Assembly (NCBI RefSeq): GCF_023278565.1
Contig: NC_064677.1
Coordinates: 6,820,001 to 6,884,000 of the forward strand
Direction: 5' to 3'
Length of the DNA: 64,000 nt
Source: Colletotrichum lupini
Taxonomy: Eukaryota > Ascomycota > Sordariomycetes > Glomerellales > Glomerellaceae
A program made the translations under genes and the position numbers. This document shows positions 36,738-48,300 of the stretch, piece by piece; within the stretch, counting starts at the first letter, position 1; each line of letters begins with the position of its first letter. The notes beneath the pieces were generated by a model. The model saw only the letters and a program-made list of their open reading frames with translations, ran no database searches and had not been told where the DNA came from.

Positions 36738-39005
36738 TTACACACGCTGAGAGGGAGCATAGCTCTGCTGCTGTGTGTAGAACTGCTGCTGCTGCTGCGC
36801 CGGGTATCCCGTTGCCGTCTGCGGTCGGTTCGGATACTGATTATTCTGGTTTTGGTTCTGGTAGTTCTGGTTCTGATTGTGAAGGTTCTGATTTTGATTC
36901 TGAGGGTTCTGGTTCTGATACCAGTTGTAGGGCGGCCGGTAGTATTTGTTGTCCTGCAGGTAGGGCGTGATGGTCTGGTCTACGAGCTCGGTCGTCTTGG
37001 TGAGAAGCTTCCGTGCCGTGGCACTGCTGAAGAGGCGCGATTCGGATTTCGGCGGCGGGGCCTGGTAGTTTGGCCGGGTCGGGGGAGGAGGTCCAGCATA
37101 GGGCGTGAGGGCGCCAAAGCCCGACTGCGGTGTACCCGGCATGGGCGGGGAGTTGCGAGGCGGGAGTGGCGGCGGTGTCTGCGTCGGTTGCGGTTGGAAC
37201 TGTTGGCTACCGTTGACGTAGGTCGGTTGGGGGATAGGGGGCGGCATGTTGTAGCCCGTGAACTGCTGTTGGAGGGGAGCAGATTGGGGGCCAACACTGT
37301 TTGGAGACCAAGGATACTGCGTCGGCGGTGGGCTCAGGGGTAGTGGTACACCGGTTGGGTTCGGTGATAGGCCTTGGGGAGGTGGCGGTGGAGGGAGCCA
37401 TTGTGTCTGTGTGGGCGATGGTGAAGTGTTCGACAGGTTCATTTGAGACATTGCCTGGGTATATGAAGGTGGAGGAGAGGCGTAGGGTTGGGCCGGTGAG
37501 TGCTGAGAAGCCTGGGGAATTCCCTGTGATGTTGATGGTCTCGGTGCCGAGGCTACTGGGCTATGGACCGAAAGATTGGGCGAGGTGGCTTCTTGCTTGG
37601 CATACGAGGGCTGCTGAGGAAAGTAGGAGCTCACGGGGAGAGTTGGCGGTAGAGCAGCCTGAACGAAGACGGGAGACACGGGGGCGGCTTGAGTGTGAGT
37701 TGGTTGAGGATGGGGTTGAGACTGCTGCGGCTGTTGCGGTGGTACTGAGGCGCCCGTTGGAGCTGGTGAGAGGCGAGAGGGCGCGAAGGAAGGGGATACC
37801 GGTGGCGGGGAGCCAGCGGGACGAATGCCAAAGGGAAGCGTCGGCGGGGCCCCGGTTTGTGTTCCTGGCTGGTGCTGAGGGTGCGAGTCCGGCGTGGGAA
37901 TAGACGGACCTTCGGCGGGGTACGGAAGCTGCGGTACACTTGCGGCCGGAGCGGCGGGGTTGGCCGGGCTTGGGGTCCGGGAGGGACGATATTCTGCAGC
38001 CGGGGGCGGCGGCCGCGCGAGCTTGAGTGGTGCCGGTTTGAGCTGGGCCGTATCAGGGCTATCCTGCCTTGCCGGCACTGCTGCTGCAAGCTGTAAGGGC
38101 TTGGGCGTCACATCATCTACGGTACTATTCGAGGGTCGGCTCCCTTGACCACTAGACTCCTCAGTAGAACCGCTCTTGACGATGCGTAACGGCTTCACCG
38201 ATAGCTTCTGTTCCTCCGGTGGGACCGATGAGACGTCATCTTTGCTCGGTGAGGGGGAGTCACTGTTGCGAGAGGGGAGATCGTCCTCAAGAAAGAACCC
38301 CCATGGGTTTGCCTGGATGAGAGGTGGCTGTGGCGGCGGCGGCTGGGCCTTCTCTTCGTCCTTTGGTTGATCCGGGTCGTCTTGTTGAAGTACAGCTGTG
38401 GCCGTGGTAGGGGATGCTGGAGGCGGCGATGTTGATGGTGATGGTGCGGTAACAGAGGAGGCAGAGGCTATCCTGTGAGGTTTCCTATGGATCTGGTTTG
38501 TAGGCTTGACCGTGACTAAGTCGTCGGCGGGCATCTCGTAGGCAACGGGGCCATGTTGAGCTGTTCCGGCACTCGGCACCGGTGCGGATGTGGTAGCGTT
38601 GGGCGATGACGTCGATGGTGAGGTCGGTCTCGGGACAGAGGCTGGGACTTCTAGCTCGGCGAGGAATTGCTGCTGGGCGGGGTACCGCTGCTGATGTTGC
38701 TGCTGAGGGGTCTGCTTGCGCTGAGGCGGATTTGGAGAAGTCGGCCTGGAGGCGTATTGAGGCTGTCTGGGAGGGTTGTAGTATTGCTGTTGCTGCGGTG
38801 GTTGGTATGGTTGGAATTGTTGTTGATATTGAGGTTGTAGTTGCGGTTGTGGTTGTTGGGCGTAGTATCGCTGCTGCGGCGGGTAAGGTGAGTGCGCACG
38901 CTGTTGCTCTTGCTGTTGTTGCTGATTCGGGGGAGGTCGTTTCCCTTGGCCGATGCCCATTGTCGCGTCTGGACTTGGCCGGCGCTGCTGCTTCTGCAAT
39001 CTCAT
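36738..39005 (-). CDS. Q/P-rich low-complexity protein of unknown function
   Basis: One uninterrupted frame from the first in-frame ATG at 39005 gives 755 aa. A second ATG at 38960 (MGIGQGKRPPP) would give 740. Residues up to about 120 are Gln/Tyr/Pro-rich (PPQQQQYYNPP). The middle is Pro/Ser-rich with many SPxP and TPPP motifs that could bind SH3 or WW domains, and it contains a conserved-looking patch NPWGFFLEDDLPS. Near the C terminus a short helical-looking segment (SRLFSSATARKLLTKTTELVDQTITPYLQD) precedes YYRPPYNWYQ and then an NQNPQNQNQN repeat and a Gln-rich end. There is no signal peptide or membrane helix. The length of the open frame and its biased but non-random composition support a real gene. 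I do not recognise the family. A scaffold or prion-like protein is possible but unproven. Confidence 0.7.
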   Translation of the reverse strand: MRLQKQQRRPSPDATMGIGQGKRPPPNQQQQQEQQRAHSPYPPQQRYYAQQPQPQLQPQYQQQFQPYQPPQQQQYYNPPRQPQYASRPTSPNPPQRKQTPQQQHQQRYPAQQQFLAELEVPASVPRPTSPSTSSPNATTSAPVPSAGTAQHGPVAYEMPADDLVTVKPTNQIHRKPHRIASASSVTAPSPSTSPPPASPTTATAVLQQDDPDQPKDEEKAQPPPPQPPLIQANPWGFFLEDDLPSRNSDSPSPSKDDVSSVPPEEQKLSVKPLRIVKSGSTEESSGQGSRPSNSTVDDVTPKPLQLAAAVPARQDSPDTAQLKPAPLKLARPPPPAAEYRPSRTPSPANPAAPAASVPQLPYPAEGPSIPTPDSHPQHQPGTQTGAPPTLPFGIRPAGSPPPVSPSFAPSRLSPAPTGASVPPQQPQQSQPHPQPTHTQAAPVSPVFVQAALPPTLPVSSYFPQQPSYAKQEATSPNLSVHSPVASAPRPSTSQGIPQASQHSPAQPYASPPPSYTQAMSQMNLSNTSPSPTQTQWLPPPPPPQGLSPNPTGVPLPLSPPPTQYPWSPNSVGPQSAPLQQQFTGYNMPPPIPQPTYVNGSQQFQPQPTQTPPPLPPRNSPPMPGTPQSGFGALTPYAGPPPPTRPNYQAPPPKSESRLFSSATARKLLTKTTELVDQTITPYLQDNKYYRPPYNWYQNQNPQNQNQNLHNQNQNYQNQNQNNQYPNRPQTATGYPAQQQQQFYTQQQSYAPSQRV
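36843..36920 (-). repeat. Coding Asn/Gln repeat (NQNQ)
   Basis: Short 6-bp based units (GGTTCTG/GATTCTG on the plus strand) encode alternating Asn-Gln with occasional Pro, His or Tyr near the C terminus of the Q/P-rich protein. Confidence 0.8.
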
Positions 39006-41710
39006 CAAGACAAAGGTTTCGACGATGCTGTTGCTTCCCCCTCCTGAGTTTCCCTCCTGCCACTGGTTCTCCTTTTCCCTTGCTTTCTTTCCCGGAGACG
39101 CTCGAGTGCTGGATTTGAAGGATCGAGGAAGTAAGTGGAAGAAAGTGAGAAAAGGGAGAGCGAAGGATGGTTGGGAAGAAAGAGCCAAGGTTTATTTTTT
39201 AGCCTTACAGATTCACCTTGGACACACACTCACACAGCCGCAGCGCCCTCTACTCTTCTCGGCTTAGCTCCTGATGATGCTGGTGCTTGGGTGCTTGGGG
39301 TTTAAGCTGTGCAGCTGCGCTGTCATCGCTCGTGTGTGTGTGCAGCCTGGAGATCCTTCTTTGCGCCCCTCCAACCCCTTGGACCACTTCCCAAAACCCC
39401 GGTTCAATCGTACCCGTCACGAGCAATGTTAATTTATTGCTGCATCTTTTTCGGGTTCGGACATCAGCCACGGCCGGCCCACCGTTAACTATCCGGTGGG
39501 GGAGGAAACTTCGCTATCGCTTAGCTTACTCAAGGGTTTTTGTTCGTCTAGGTACATTACGCAGTATGGAAGATGGAGTATGTCAATTTCAACGGGTTCC
39601 CGATGGGCCGATGGAGTTTCAACAAAGAGACGTCAGGGATTTTACACGTAAATGGCAAATGAATATCAGAAAGAAAAAGTCCCCTAGCGCTGCCGTGTGA
39701 ACCTAGAGCTGGAGCCTAGAACCAACACAGCATCCCCCGGTTGATCCTACTCTGGAGTCTTGGTCACCTATTGGACTCTCCGCCCCTGGTCTCATTCTTA
39801 TTACCGTTGGAGCATGGGTCTCTTATTCTGCTGCCTGTCCGACTGTCACTGTTCTGTACTCCGTAATGAACCCTTGCCCAGCCGCCAAGCTGATAATTGC
39901 AAAGAAGAATACGAATGTAGAAAGGAGATATTGAACAATGGAAACCCCCAGCTGAACAGTGATCTCAGCTTGGAGTGGTAGCCTGGGGGAGATGGGGCAC
40001 AGAAAGCAGGGAAGGGCTTCTGACCTGCAGGGACGATCTTTCGTATCCAGATTGTGATTGGTGATTTGTTTTCGCGGCTGTCGTCAAGGGGGGCTGAGCT
40101 GAATATCATATATTGACGGTTGTGTTTTGCTGTGCAATTGATGATGACTGATGGTGGATGATCGAGGGGGGCTTATGACGGCTTAAGCTTTTGCTAAGGC
40201 TGTGCCGAACCCTTGGGTTTTGCCTGCGGGTTGTGCCGCGTTTCCGTTCACATTTCAATGCATGTCACCATCCACGCTTGGATAATGGTGGTTGGCAAAG
40301 TCGTCGTCTGCTTGTGTTCATGTGCTGGCGCTCTATAACACAAAGTAACCCATCTAATTAGCAGACATCCCAAGTGGATCCATACAAGCCAGAGAAGACG
40401 GCGAGGCATGCAAAATAGAGTACCGAGTATAAAAACATTCAATCCTCCCAACTCAGTTCTACGTTGACAGCAATGTAATTGTTGGTTGTGGTTGCCAACG
40501 GTGAGCTAACGGGTGGGGAGATGCTTGTATTTAATCCGGTTGCGCCGAATCTCTGAGGGAACGGTGAGGATCCGAACGGTGAGGATCCGATAGTTGTCAC
40601 CAGACGCGAGCTCGGAAGCTGCACTCTGCGTCCAGGAGCACCATCATCTGTCATTGCAGGGGGAATGTGGTTTGGGCTGATTTGTATGCGTTGAACATTT
40701 GATCATGTCCCCAATCTATCTTCATCATCACCGGTGTATTCAGAACCTCTTGATAGGAATAAGTAAGAAGTGCTGGCGGGAGGGCAGCGCTAATTAGTAC
40801 GTAGGCAGGCTACTTTGACCAATCTTCTCAGAACAGCACATTCCTATAGTCCGTTGCACACAACGAAGATATGACTTGTCTTTCTCCCTGATGCCTGAGC
40901 AAGTCCAGCGGGGATATTTTGTCCCGAATCCTGTGAGGAAGTACCACAAGCGGCCAGCGCACACAAGACCGCTCAGAAGCCGGTGACCACCGATCGGGTT
41001 ACAAGATCGATGAAACTGCTCCACATCAACTGATCTCAAAATCAGTTGTCTGGGGTGAGGCCTCGAAGCAGATCCATCGCAGAGCAGCCTTTTGAGAGGC
41101 TCTAGCGCGTAAAGTCGTAACTCAAATGCCTACGGCGTAAGAAGGTTACCTAGCCATCGAGGCAGCTACAAAGTCTTGTAGCTGTCAGATTCAGAGTAGC
41201 CATGTGCAAAGCGTGGGCTTCATGCCTTTTATCGCCACCGTTCCTTAACGCTTATAGTGCTAGGATTCTAAAAGTCTATGACAAGTTCGTCTTACCACGA
41301 GGTTGAGCATGAACCATAGACTTTCTCAAGGCAGGTAGGAATTGGGTACTCAATCTATCATTCTACACTTTAGAATAGAAGCAACATGTGGAAAACAGAT
41401 ACCGGGATGCTATCGAGCCCCTTACTAGTCTATACAAAGCTCGACTCTATTGGCAATCACCTCTTGACCGTAGGGCAAGTTGACTGGCCGGGCTCCAAAA
41501 ACACTACATCAAAGATAACTTGTGATACTCAAAATCACGAGAGGCTCAAGCTGTGTGTACCAGTTCAAACATCTAACTTGATATCCCAGGAAGTATTCTG
41601 CTGTTCCATGCGGCTATGCCCACCAAAAATGCTTAGAAAGCATATGTACAAAGGGATAACACAACCATGATACGCGTATCAATAACTCTTCCCAACTCCT
41701 CCAAACACAG
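39006..41710. other. Intergenic between Q/P-rich gene and beta-lactamase-like gene
   Basis: No supported gene. Holds the promoter side of the Q/P-rich gene, TACTCCGTA at 39857-39865 and a 15-bp direct duplication (40561-40575 and 40576-40590, ACGGTGAGGATCCGA). The stretch 41100-41700 is moderately AT-rich with one 94-codon open frame lacking recognisable features. Confidence 0.5.
40561..40590. repeat. 15-bp direct duplication
   Basis: ACGGTGAGGATCCGA occurs twice in tandem with no mismatch. No further copies flank it. Confidence 0.9.
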
Positions 41711-43617
41711 CTAGTCAACCCTCTTCAAGCTCAACTTAAACGGCTTCGGCAACACACTCTCAACCCTCCCATCGTCCCCATACGTAAACTCGAAGTGATC
41801 AAGACCCTTATAGTTATACGTCGTCCGATCCATCGACAACCATGACACGCACGACGCATTAGGGAAGAAGAACATGTCATCAATCGCATCCCGCTGCTCC
41901 GCCGTAAACGTATCAAACAACGCCCTCCACGCCGTGACATTCCCCTCCTCCAACCCCGTGGGATACAACCTCGCCGTCCGCGTCGTGACGGGCGGCAGAT
42001 CTGTCAGGTTGACTCCCAGGAACACGTACCGGCTCAGATTCGGCACAACGTCGAACCCCTTCATGTACCAGTCCTCCAACAACAGCCCCCATCCGCCGTC
42101 CAACGAGATCGTCAGGCTGGAATTGCTCGCCTCGTCCGCATACGTCCCCGCGATCCGCGCCTCGGCCTCGTCCCGCGCCGCCTCGTCGAGGGCGCGGATC
42201 AGGGGGGGCAAGAACTCGTTCATCTTGAGCGTGTAGTACGAAAACGCGGCCGCGCTGACTTCCGGCCCGGCGACGAGGATCGACATGGTGATGCCATGCT
42301 CCGGAACCAGCGCCAACCCCGCGTGGTAGAGAATGAGGTCCCCACCCTTGGTGTATAACTCCACGAGCCTCCCATCCGCCGTGACATTATCCGAGAGGAT
42401 CCCCTCCCACGGCGCGCCGACGAACTGGCCGGGAGCCGAGGTGAAGACGGACGGTTTGAGCCACCTCCGCGTCTTGGCCGGGCTGAGGAGGCGGTTCTGG
42501 AGGACGGCGTCGCCGAAGCGGAGCATGTCGGCCGTGGTGGAGTAGAGGCCGCCGGCCGGGTCCATGGCGCCGAGGGTGAAGTTGAACCACTCGGTATCGT
42601 TGGCGGGGATGAACATCGTCTCGAGGTTCGCGGGGAGCTTGCCGTAGGTGGTGTTTCCCATGCCCGCCGGTTCGAGGATGGACTCAAAGAGGACTTCCTC
42701 AAAGGGTTTGCCTGTGGCGCCTTCGACGACCATGCCTACGAGAGTCGTGCCCAGGTTCGAGTAGACGGGCGTTTGGAAGGCTGGGTAGACGGGCGGTCGA
42801 TGGTTCTTCATGGCGTCGAGGAATTCTATGTGTTGTGTCAGGAACCTCGGGTCCAAAACTTGGGATATCGTCAGAAATGGGATGCCACTTACCCTCTCTG
42901 GAGCAACTTGGGACGCCCAGGAACCCTCCGCACTTGGGCTTCTCCTCCTCAGACACAGGAGGCAAGCCAAGTGACTCCCAATCACCACCATACGCCGCGC
43001 CATCCGTCGTCACTACACTCCAGGTCAGCCAACAAAACCCCCCTCAAAGCCGGCAGAGACAGAGAGTGACAAGTTCTCCCGTTCTCCCGAGTAAACTTAC
43101 TATCAGCTCCAACACCAGCATAATGCACAGCAGCAGCCTCAACGCTAACATCCCGCCAATCCACATACTCAACCTTACTCCTCCCCTCCGCCCCCTCCGC
43201 CAACTCGGGAATATACGTCGCCACACTCTCATCCCACCTCACCACATCATCCCTCTGCAGCGCCGCCAGCACGGGAAACACCTTACTCACGCTCGCGAGC
43301 CGGTACACCGTATCCCGATCCACCACCTGCGCGCCCTGCGCATCGCGGTCCCGCGGCGTGAAATGGAAGTCCACCAAGGGCTCCGCGCCCGGCGCCTCAA
43401 AGGCCGAGCTGACGCCGATGGAGACGGCCGAGGCGTTGTAGGCCGCCGTCTCGGCTTCCAGGGCCGCGATGAAGGCTGCGACGGCGGCGCGGACGGACGG
43501 GTGTGTGCTTGGTGATTTTGCGGCGGGGAGGACGGCGCCGAAGGGGGGGCATTGGTATGGTGTTGCGGTTGCGAGGCCCGCTAGGGTTGTTGCGGCTAAG
43601 GGGAGTGAGGGGCGCAT
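41711..43617 (-). CDS. Secreted beta-lactamase-like serine hydrolase (ARB_00930 type)
   Basis: Three exons (43617-43101, 43012-42893, 42825-41711) give 583 aa. Intron 1 is 43013-43100 (88 bp, GTAAGT, GCTGAC branch, GTAG). Intron 2 is 42826-42892 (67 bp, GTAAGT, CTGAC branch, ATAG), joining CSRE to EFLDAMKN. The start MRPSLPLAATTLAGLATA is a signal peptide, followed by the QCPPFGAVLP entry motif. The SxxK nucleophile motif is SVSK (YRLASVSKVF) and the YxN motif is YSN (PVYSNLG). An HAG triad (LYHAGLALVPEHG) stands in the KTG position. A Cys pair occurs at CGGFLGVPSC. A C-terminal domain of about 150 residues follows, as in the ARB_00930-like group. These are secreted serine hydrolases related to class C beta-lactamases and PBPs; natural substrates are generally unknown, and esterase or amidase activity is possible. 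The gene body is notably GC-rich. Confidence 0.88.
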
Positions 43618-45365
43618 GGTAGGATGAGTGTTGGGTTGGTATGTATGCTTGGGATGGTAGGGCTGGTCTTCAAGTCGTGTTAGTTCAGTAGATACATCTC
43701 CGGTGTTACACCCAAGTCTTGTGTTCCTGGATAGATACTCACCACTCGTAAGAGATGAAGAACGGGAGTGATGCTTCACTCACTCACTTCGTTCCTACTT
43801 CGCGCTCACGGCTCAGGTTCTCCCTTCTTCAATCGCGAATTCCAAGAGCATCCATCTTTATATATATACTTCCTAGAAACACGACTTCCCACCCTCCTCT
43901 GCGCCGTAGGGCAGCGCAGAAAACCCAACACACGCGTTCTAGAAGTTCGCCTGCGTGTGTGTTCCCGACCTTCCGCACCGAGCATGGCGGGCGCGGCCAA
44001 CATAATCCTCCTCGTTTACCATGCACGTCGCCAACGGTTCGCACATAGCACTGCAGCAGGATCTGAACCCTTGGCCGCCGGACCCGGGCTTACCAGCCTT
44101 ACTTCGACAAAATGGCCCCAAAACCCTACGGAACCCGGGCGTGGGAATGGAACGTCACTTGAACGCCAAGGCTGCTGCTCAATGTCTCTCCTGACTCTTG
44201 GAGGATCTGATTGGCCCCTCGGGTTCATTTTGACTGAAAAGTCCCTGGTGTCGTAGTGCACAAATGACACAGTATCTTGAAACGTATAAAGTCATAATAT
44301 TAAATAGACCTATTGTCGTCTCCAATTCAATGTCATCTTTTCCTCTAACGGCAGATGTGTCGACTTTGTATGTAAACCTCCATCACCTGAATGAACCAGC
44401 CCAAGAATAACACCAAACAATCCATTCTCCATCCCTAACAGACAGACTTGTAGAAACAAGCACCAAGTCCAGCCTCCGAGCAAAGACAAAACCCAGCCGA
44501 GCTTCCCACGCACCAGGTTGACAGGTTCACCTTCCCGATAATCTCCCCCCTTGCCTGCCCGCGACGCCCGATACTTATGCTGACGACTGACGTACTTATA
44601 TGCCGCCAAGAAGTCATCCTCCGGCGGCTGCGCAGCCATGTACTTGCACCTACCCGTCTGGGTAAGTACCTAAGCCAAGGTAAGTGACAGGGCAGGTGAT
44701 TGAAAATAAAAGCAAAAAAAGCGCGTACTTAGTTACTTGTCTCTCAAAGCCAAGACCGAAAGGTTCTTTTGCTTGTTTATTGAAATGCTTCTGAGCATCT
44801 GTAGGTAGATCAACTGTGGTGGCGGGTAATTCCACGTTCGTGTTCACCAACTTGCGTTATCAAGCTTAGCATCCGACGCAATTTGAGCTGCAAGGGCGAG
44901 TCAAGACATCATCACATCGACAAGTGACAGACAGACCACCGTGGAAATCGTCGAATTCCTCCTCTATGGGCATTACACACCCCGAGGCTATATCAGTTGA
45001 AAAAAGGTTTCCCTACTTGAACATCAAACGAGAAAAGAGGAAGAGAGAAAAAAACACCCCGGCCGTGGCCTGGGAAGCAACATGGTCCCTTGTCCACCGC
45101 CGCCATCCCTTTCCAATGCACGCAAAAACCCTCTCATGATTCTTGTTGACCCAAAACGCCTTGCGGTCCGCGCACAACATCATTTCCATATTCGTCCTTG
45201 CCAGTCAGGAATCAAACGGCTCTCTGAGCTACTTTTTCCATCCAAAGGTGTGAAATCTGCCAGAAGACATAGACCGCCAGCCCAATCATGGGACGTGTAA
45301 AGTATTACTCTCATCAAATCATGGCATCCCGATGCAGCTCGTCTGATGTGAACCGGTCTATCGCT
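43618..45365. other. Intergenic: promoter side of beta-lactamase-like gene
   Basis: No gene I can support. Two minus-strand open frames, 44650-44850 and 44310-44639, are separated by a GTAAGT/CTTAG-rich stretch and could be exons of a small gene, but the first lacks an ATG and neither is recognisable. The right end is the 3' flank of the ROM2-like gene. Confidence 0.45.
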
Positions 45366-48300
45366 CTACTTCTCCATATGTCCGTTGTTGAGAAGCATCT
45401 CGAGAACGACCTGCACACCGTGTTGTTCTGGGTGACTCATTGAGATCTTGACCGTTCCCTTGGAGTCCTCTCCTGCTGGTGTCTGTCCGCCGAGCCAACT
45501 GTTCTGTGATGCAGAGGCATTGCCACCAGTCGGGCCTCTAACGCCAAAGTCGAGGCACCTAACGTCGCGACCGGCGATGATTTGTCTTAGGCGGCCGTTC
45601 TCGGCGTTACGCACCTCGACATAGTCTCCATTGAAGAGAAGAAGGTATTGGCCATACATTGTCGCGCTCGTAGCCTTCTTCTGCTTGCCCGAGTACTCCA
45701 TAATCAAAGTGCGACTCACGTCGCCGTGCTTGTCTACGTAGACAGCACAGTCCTCGTACGCCAGCAAGAACTCTTGATCGTTCAACCTAAACATGCCTAG
45801 AGGTCTTTGATCCCGTATCCTGCTTGCAATATTCGCAATGGCGGGCTGCTTCAGGTCCGGGATAGACATTGTCTGCTTCTTGTCGAGGGTGAGCAACTCG
45901 AAACCCTTTGCCGTTGATACGGCAATGTAACTCTGGAAGAGATTAAGAGAGTAACATTCCGTCGGGAGATAGAATTCGTCGTAATCGCGGAAGGAGTCGG
46001 TGCTGCCTCCCAAGCCCTTGCGGCCACCAAAGATGCGAGGTCTCTTTTCTGACGCTTTTTGGAAAACGGGTTCGAGTACCTTGAAGGTGTTGTGCATGCC
46101 TTCCTTCCGCTTGAAGAAAACCAACATGCGCTCCTTCATGCGCGCTGTGGCAAAGAAAGCGACATCCTTTGCTAACCTTTGTGGCGCGCGGCGCGGGTTG
46201 TCGTGAGCAGGGGCAGGGAAGTTCGATACTGGGGCGATAACATCGAGGGGGTAAGCGATGAGAGAGCGATCCGCAATAACGAGACAGACGGAAAACTCCT
46301 CGAGGACAGCTATTTGTGTCACCCTATTTGTTTGCACACTCTGCAGGCTCATTAGCGATCAGCGATGCCAATTTTGGACTTTTCAACTTACCCTCATCCA
46401 GCCGCGGGGATTTGTGGCATCGGAGATGTACACGCCATAGTCTGTTCCGATGGCAACGATCGACTTGCCAAATGCGTTGAAGCCGCAAGCGCAGTTGACC
46501 TGGGCTCTGCACACGGGGGCCGGCCCTCTGCCTGGTCCATAGACTTCCTCAATCTCCCGAACAGCGCGGTCGAGAGGGGTGCCGCGGATGGGAACGCCTG
46601 GTTGCCTGCCGACAGCTGAAGCCGCATCATAAACGAACGCGCTGTCTGCCAGTACGCGAAGGCGGAATGGTTCGGCATTTTGAGAGAAGAGAGCTTTGGC
46701 GTGCCGTGTCTTGGCCTCGATGATCTTCTCGACCCATTCAGCGCGGCTCTGAGCTGATGTAGCATACAGTGTGTATGTCTCGTGGCCCAAGTGCTTGATC
46801 TTGAAAGGATAGAGGATCTTGCCCTCAGGATCATTGGACATTGTCGGTGTAAGTCTGGCTGCTGAAGTCGATCCAACCGAGGAGCTTGTTGCGACATGTT
46901 CCAGTCCTGGACGCTCAGTACCGTTGGTAGCAATCCTATTTAACCTTGGGTCTGAACCTGCGCCGCCAGCGCGGGCCAGAGGAGCAGTGATGCCCTTTTG
47001 CTTCGAAATGGGGTCATCATTCATGCTGTCGAGGAATAGTAGAGGCATAGGAATGGGCTACAACTGTCAGCATCAATGTTTCCTTAATAATACAATAAAA
47101 AAAACTCACCTCCTTTGACACGTCATATTTCTTCTCGCCTCTGACGTCTTTTGGACTCACAACCTTTGCTAGGATGAAGTAGTGATCAAATAGCAAGGCA
47201 TGTGTGTCAACCCATCTGACGCCCTTGGAGCCCATTCTTTGCAGATCGCCCTGCTTGATAAGCTCCCTACCAAGATGGTCGAGGTTGAGGACGGAGTGGA
47301 ATCCAGGCCTGAGGACGAGCATGGAGTTGAGCTCCATCATTTCGACCTTCTTTTGCATCTCGGCAACCTTCGTGTCACATTCCATCGTGACATTGCGGAT
47401 TTCGGCGATCGCCCTGGCCAAGTTGGCCTTTTCCTCATCGTCCCGAAGTGTCTTCTTCTCAACCGTTTCTAGCAGCAAAGAGTATCTTTGCAAACGTGTA
47501 ATGGGGGTCTTGAGGAAATGTTGCCATCCCAAACGTTCGGAGCGCTTGTGTCGCATGACCTGCTCGAGGAAATTGCGGAACAACAGATTTCGGTCAGACT
47601 CTTTCCGCACCATGTACTCTGCATACGGGAATTGTGACGCATAGTCGATGTAGATGTCCTTGGCCTTCCGGATCCATTCACGGAAGAGATCGGAGAATCC
47701 GGATACCCAGGGACCTTGCTCTTGTTGCCGGTACTTGAGCTGTGCCAGAAGATTGTCCTTGTTGACGAGCTGGACAGCGTCTGCCTTCCCAAAAACGACT
47801 TGAAGGAACTTATCGATCTTGTTGGGTGGGATAATGGGAGGCTGGGAGTTCCGTAGGTGGTCTCGGTATAGTACGCGCAGAACCTCGAGCTGGTTGACAA
47901 AGTACTCTTCACTGTTGACGATCTCGTGAAGGACGTGCTGACGCTCAATCTCCTTCTTCGGCTTTTCGGCGAGTTCGGCGTCTTGAATCTTATAGTGAAC
48001 ATTCCAATCTGCCGGCTTGACCTCGTCGAGGAGCATATCATCCAAGTTTGCCTTTCTGAGCGTCCTCATGCAATGATGCGAGTAGCAACGTCCAGGCTGG
48101 GAGTCGTCGTCGTGCAACTTCGGAGCATAGCAGCCATAGCCCGTCAATTGAGGAAGGACTCCGGATATTGTACCGCTTCCAAACTTGACCCACTCCTCCT
48201 CTGGGACAAGAACTCCAGCGTCCAGCATCAGCTGCGAGACGAGAGTACTGAGAAGCTCGGCATCGGCAACATTGATGGTTGGAACCTTTTCGGTGAACAG

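Noticed and set aside
42859..42892. A 34-bp intron in the beta-lactamase-like gene that would keep VLDPRFLTQH
   Set aside because: Too short for a fungal intron and with an AAG acceptor. The acceptor at 42826 gives a 67-bp intron with a proper branch site and a better family match (CSRE-EFLDAMKN).
44310..44850. A possible small two-exon minus-strand gene
   Set aside because: The first part (44650-44850) has no ATG, the joining donor would be a weak GTAACT, and neither part resembles a known family.
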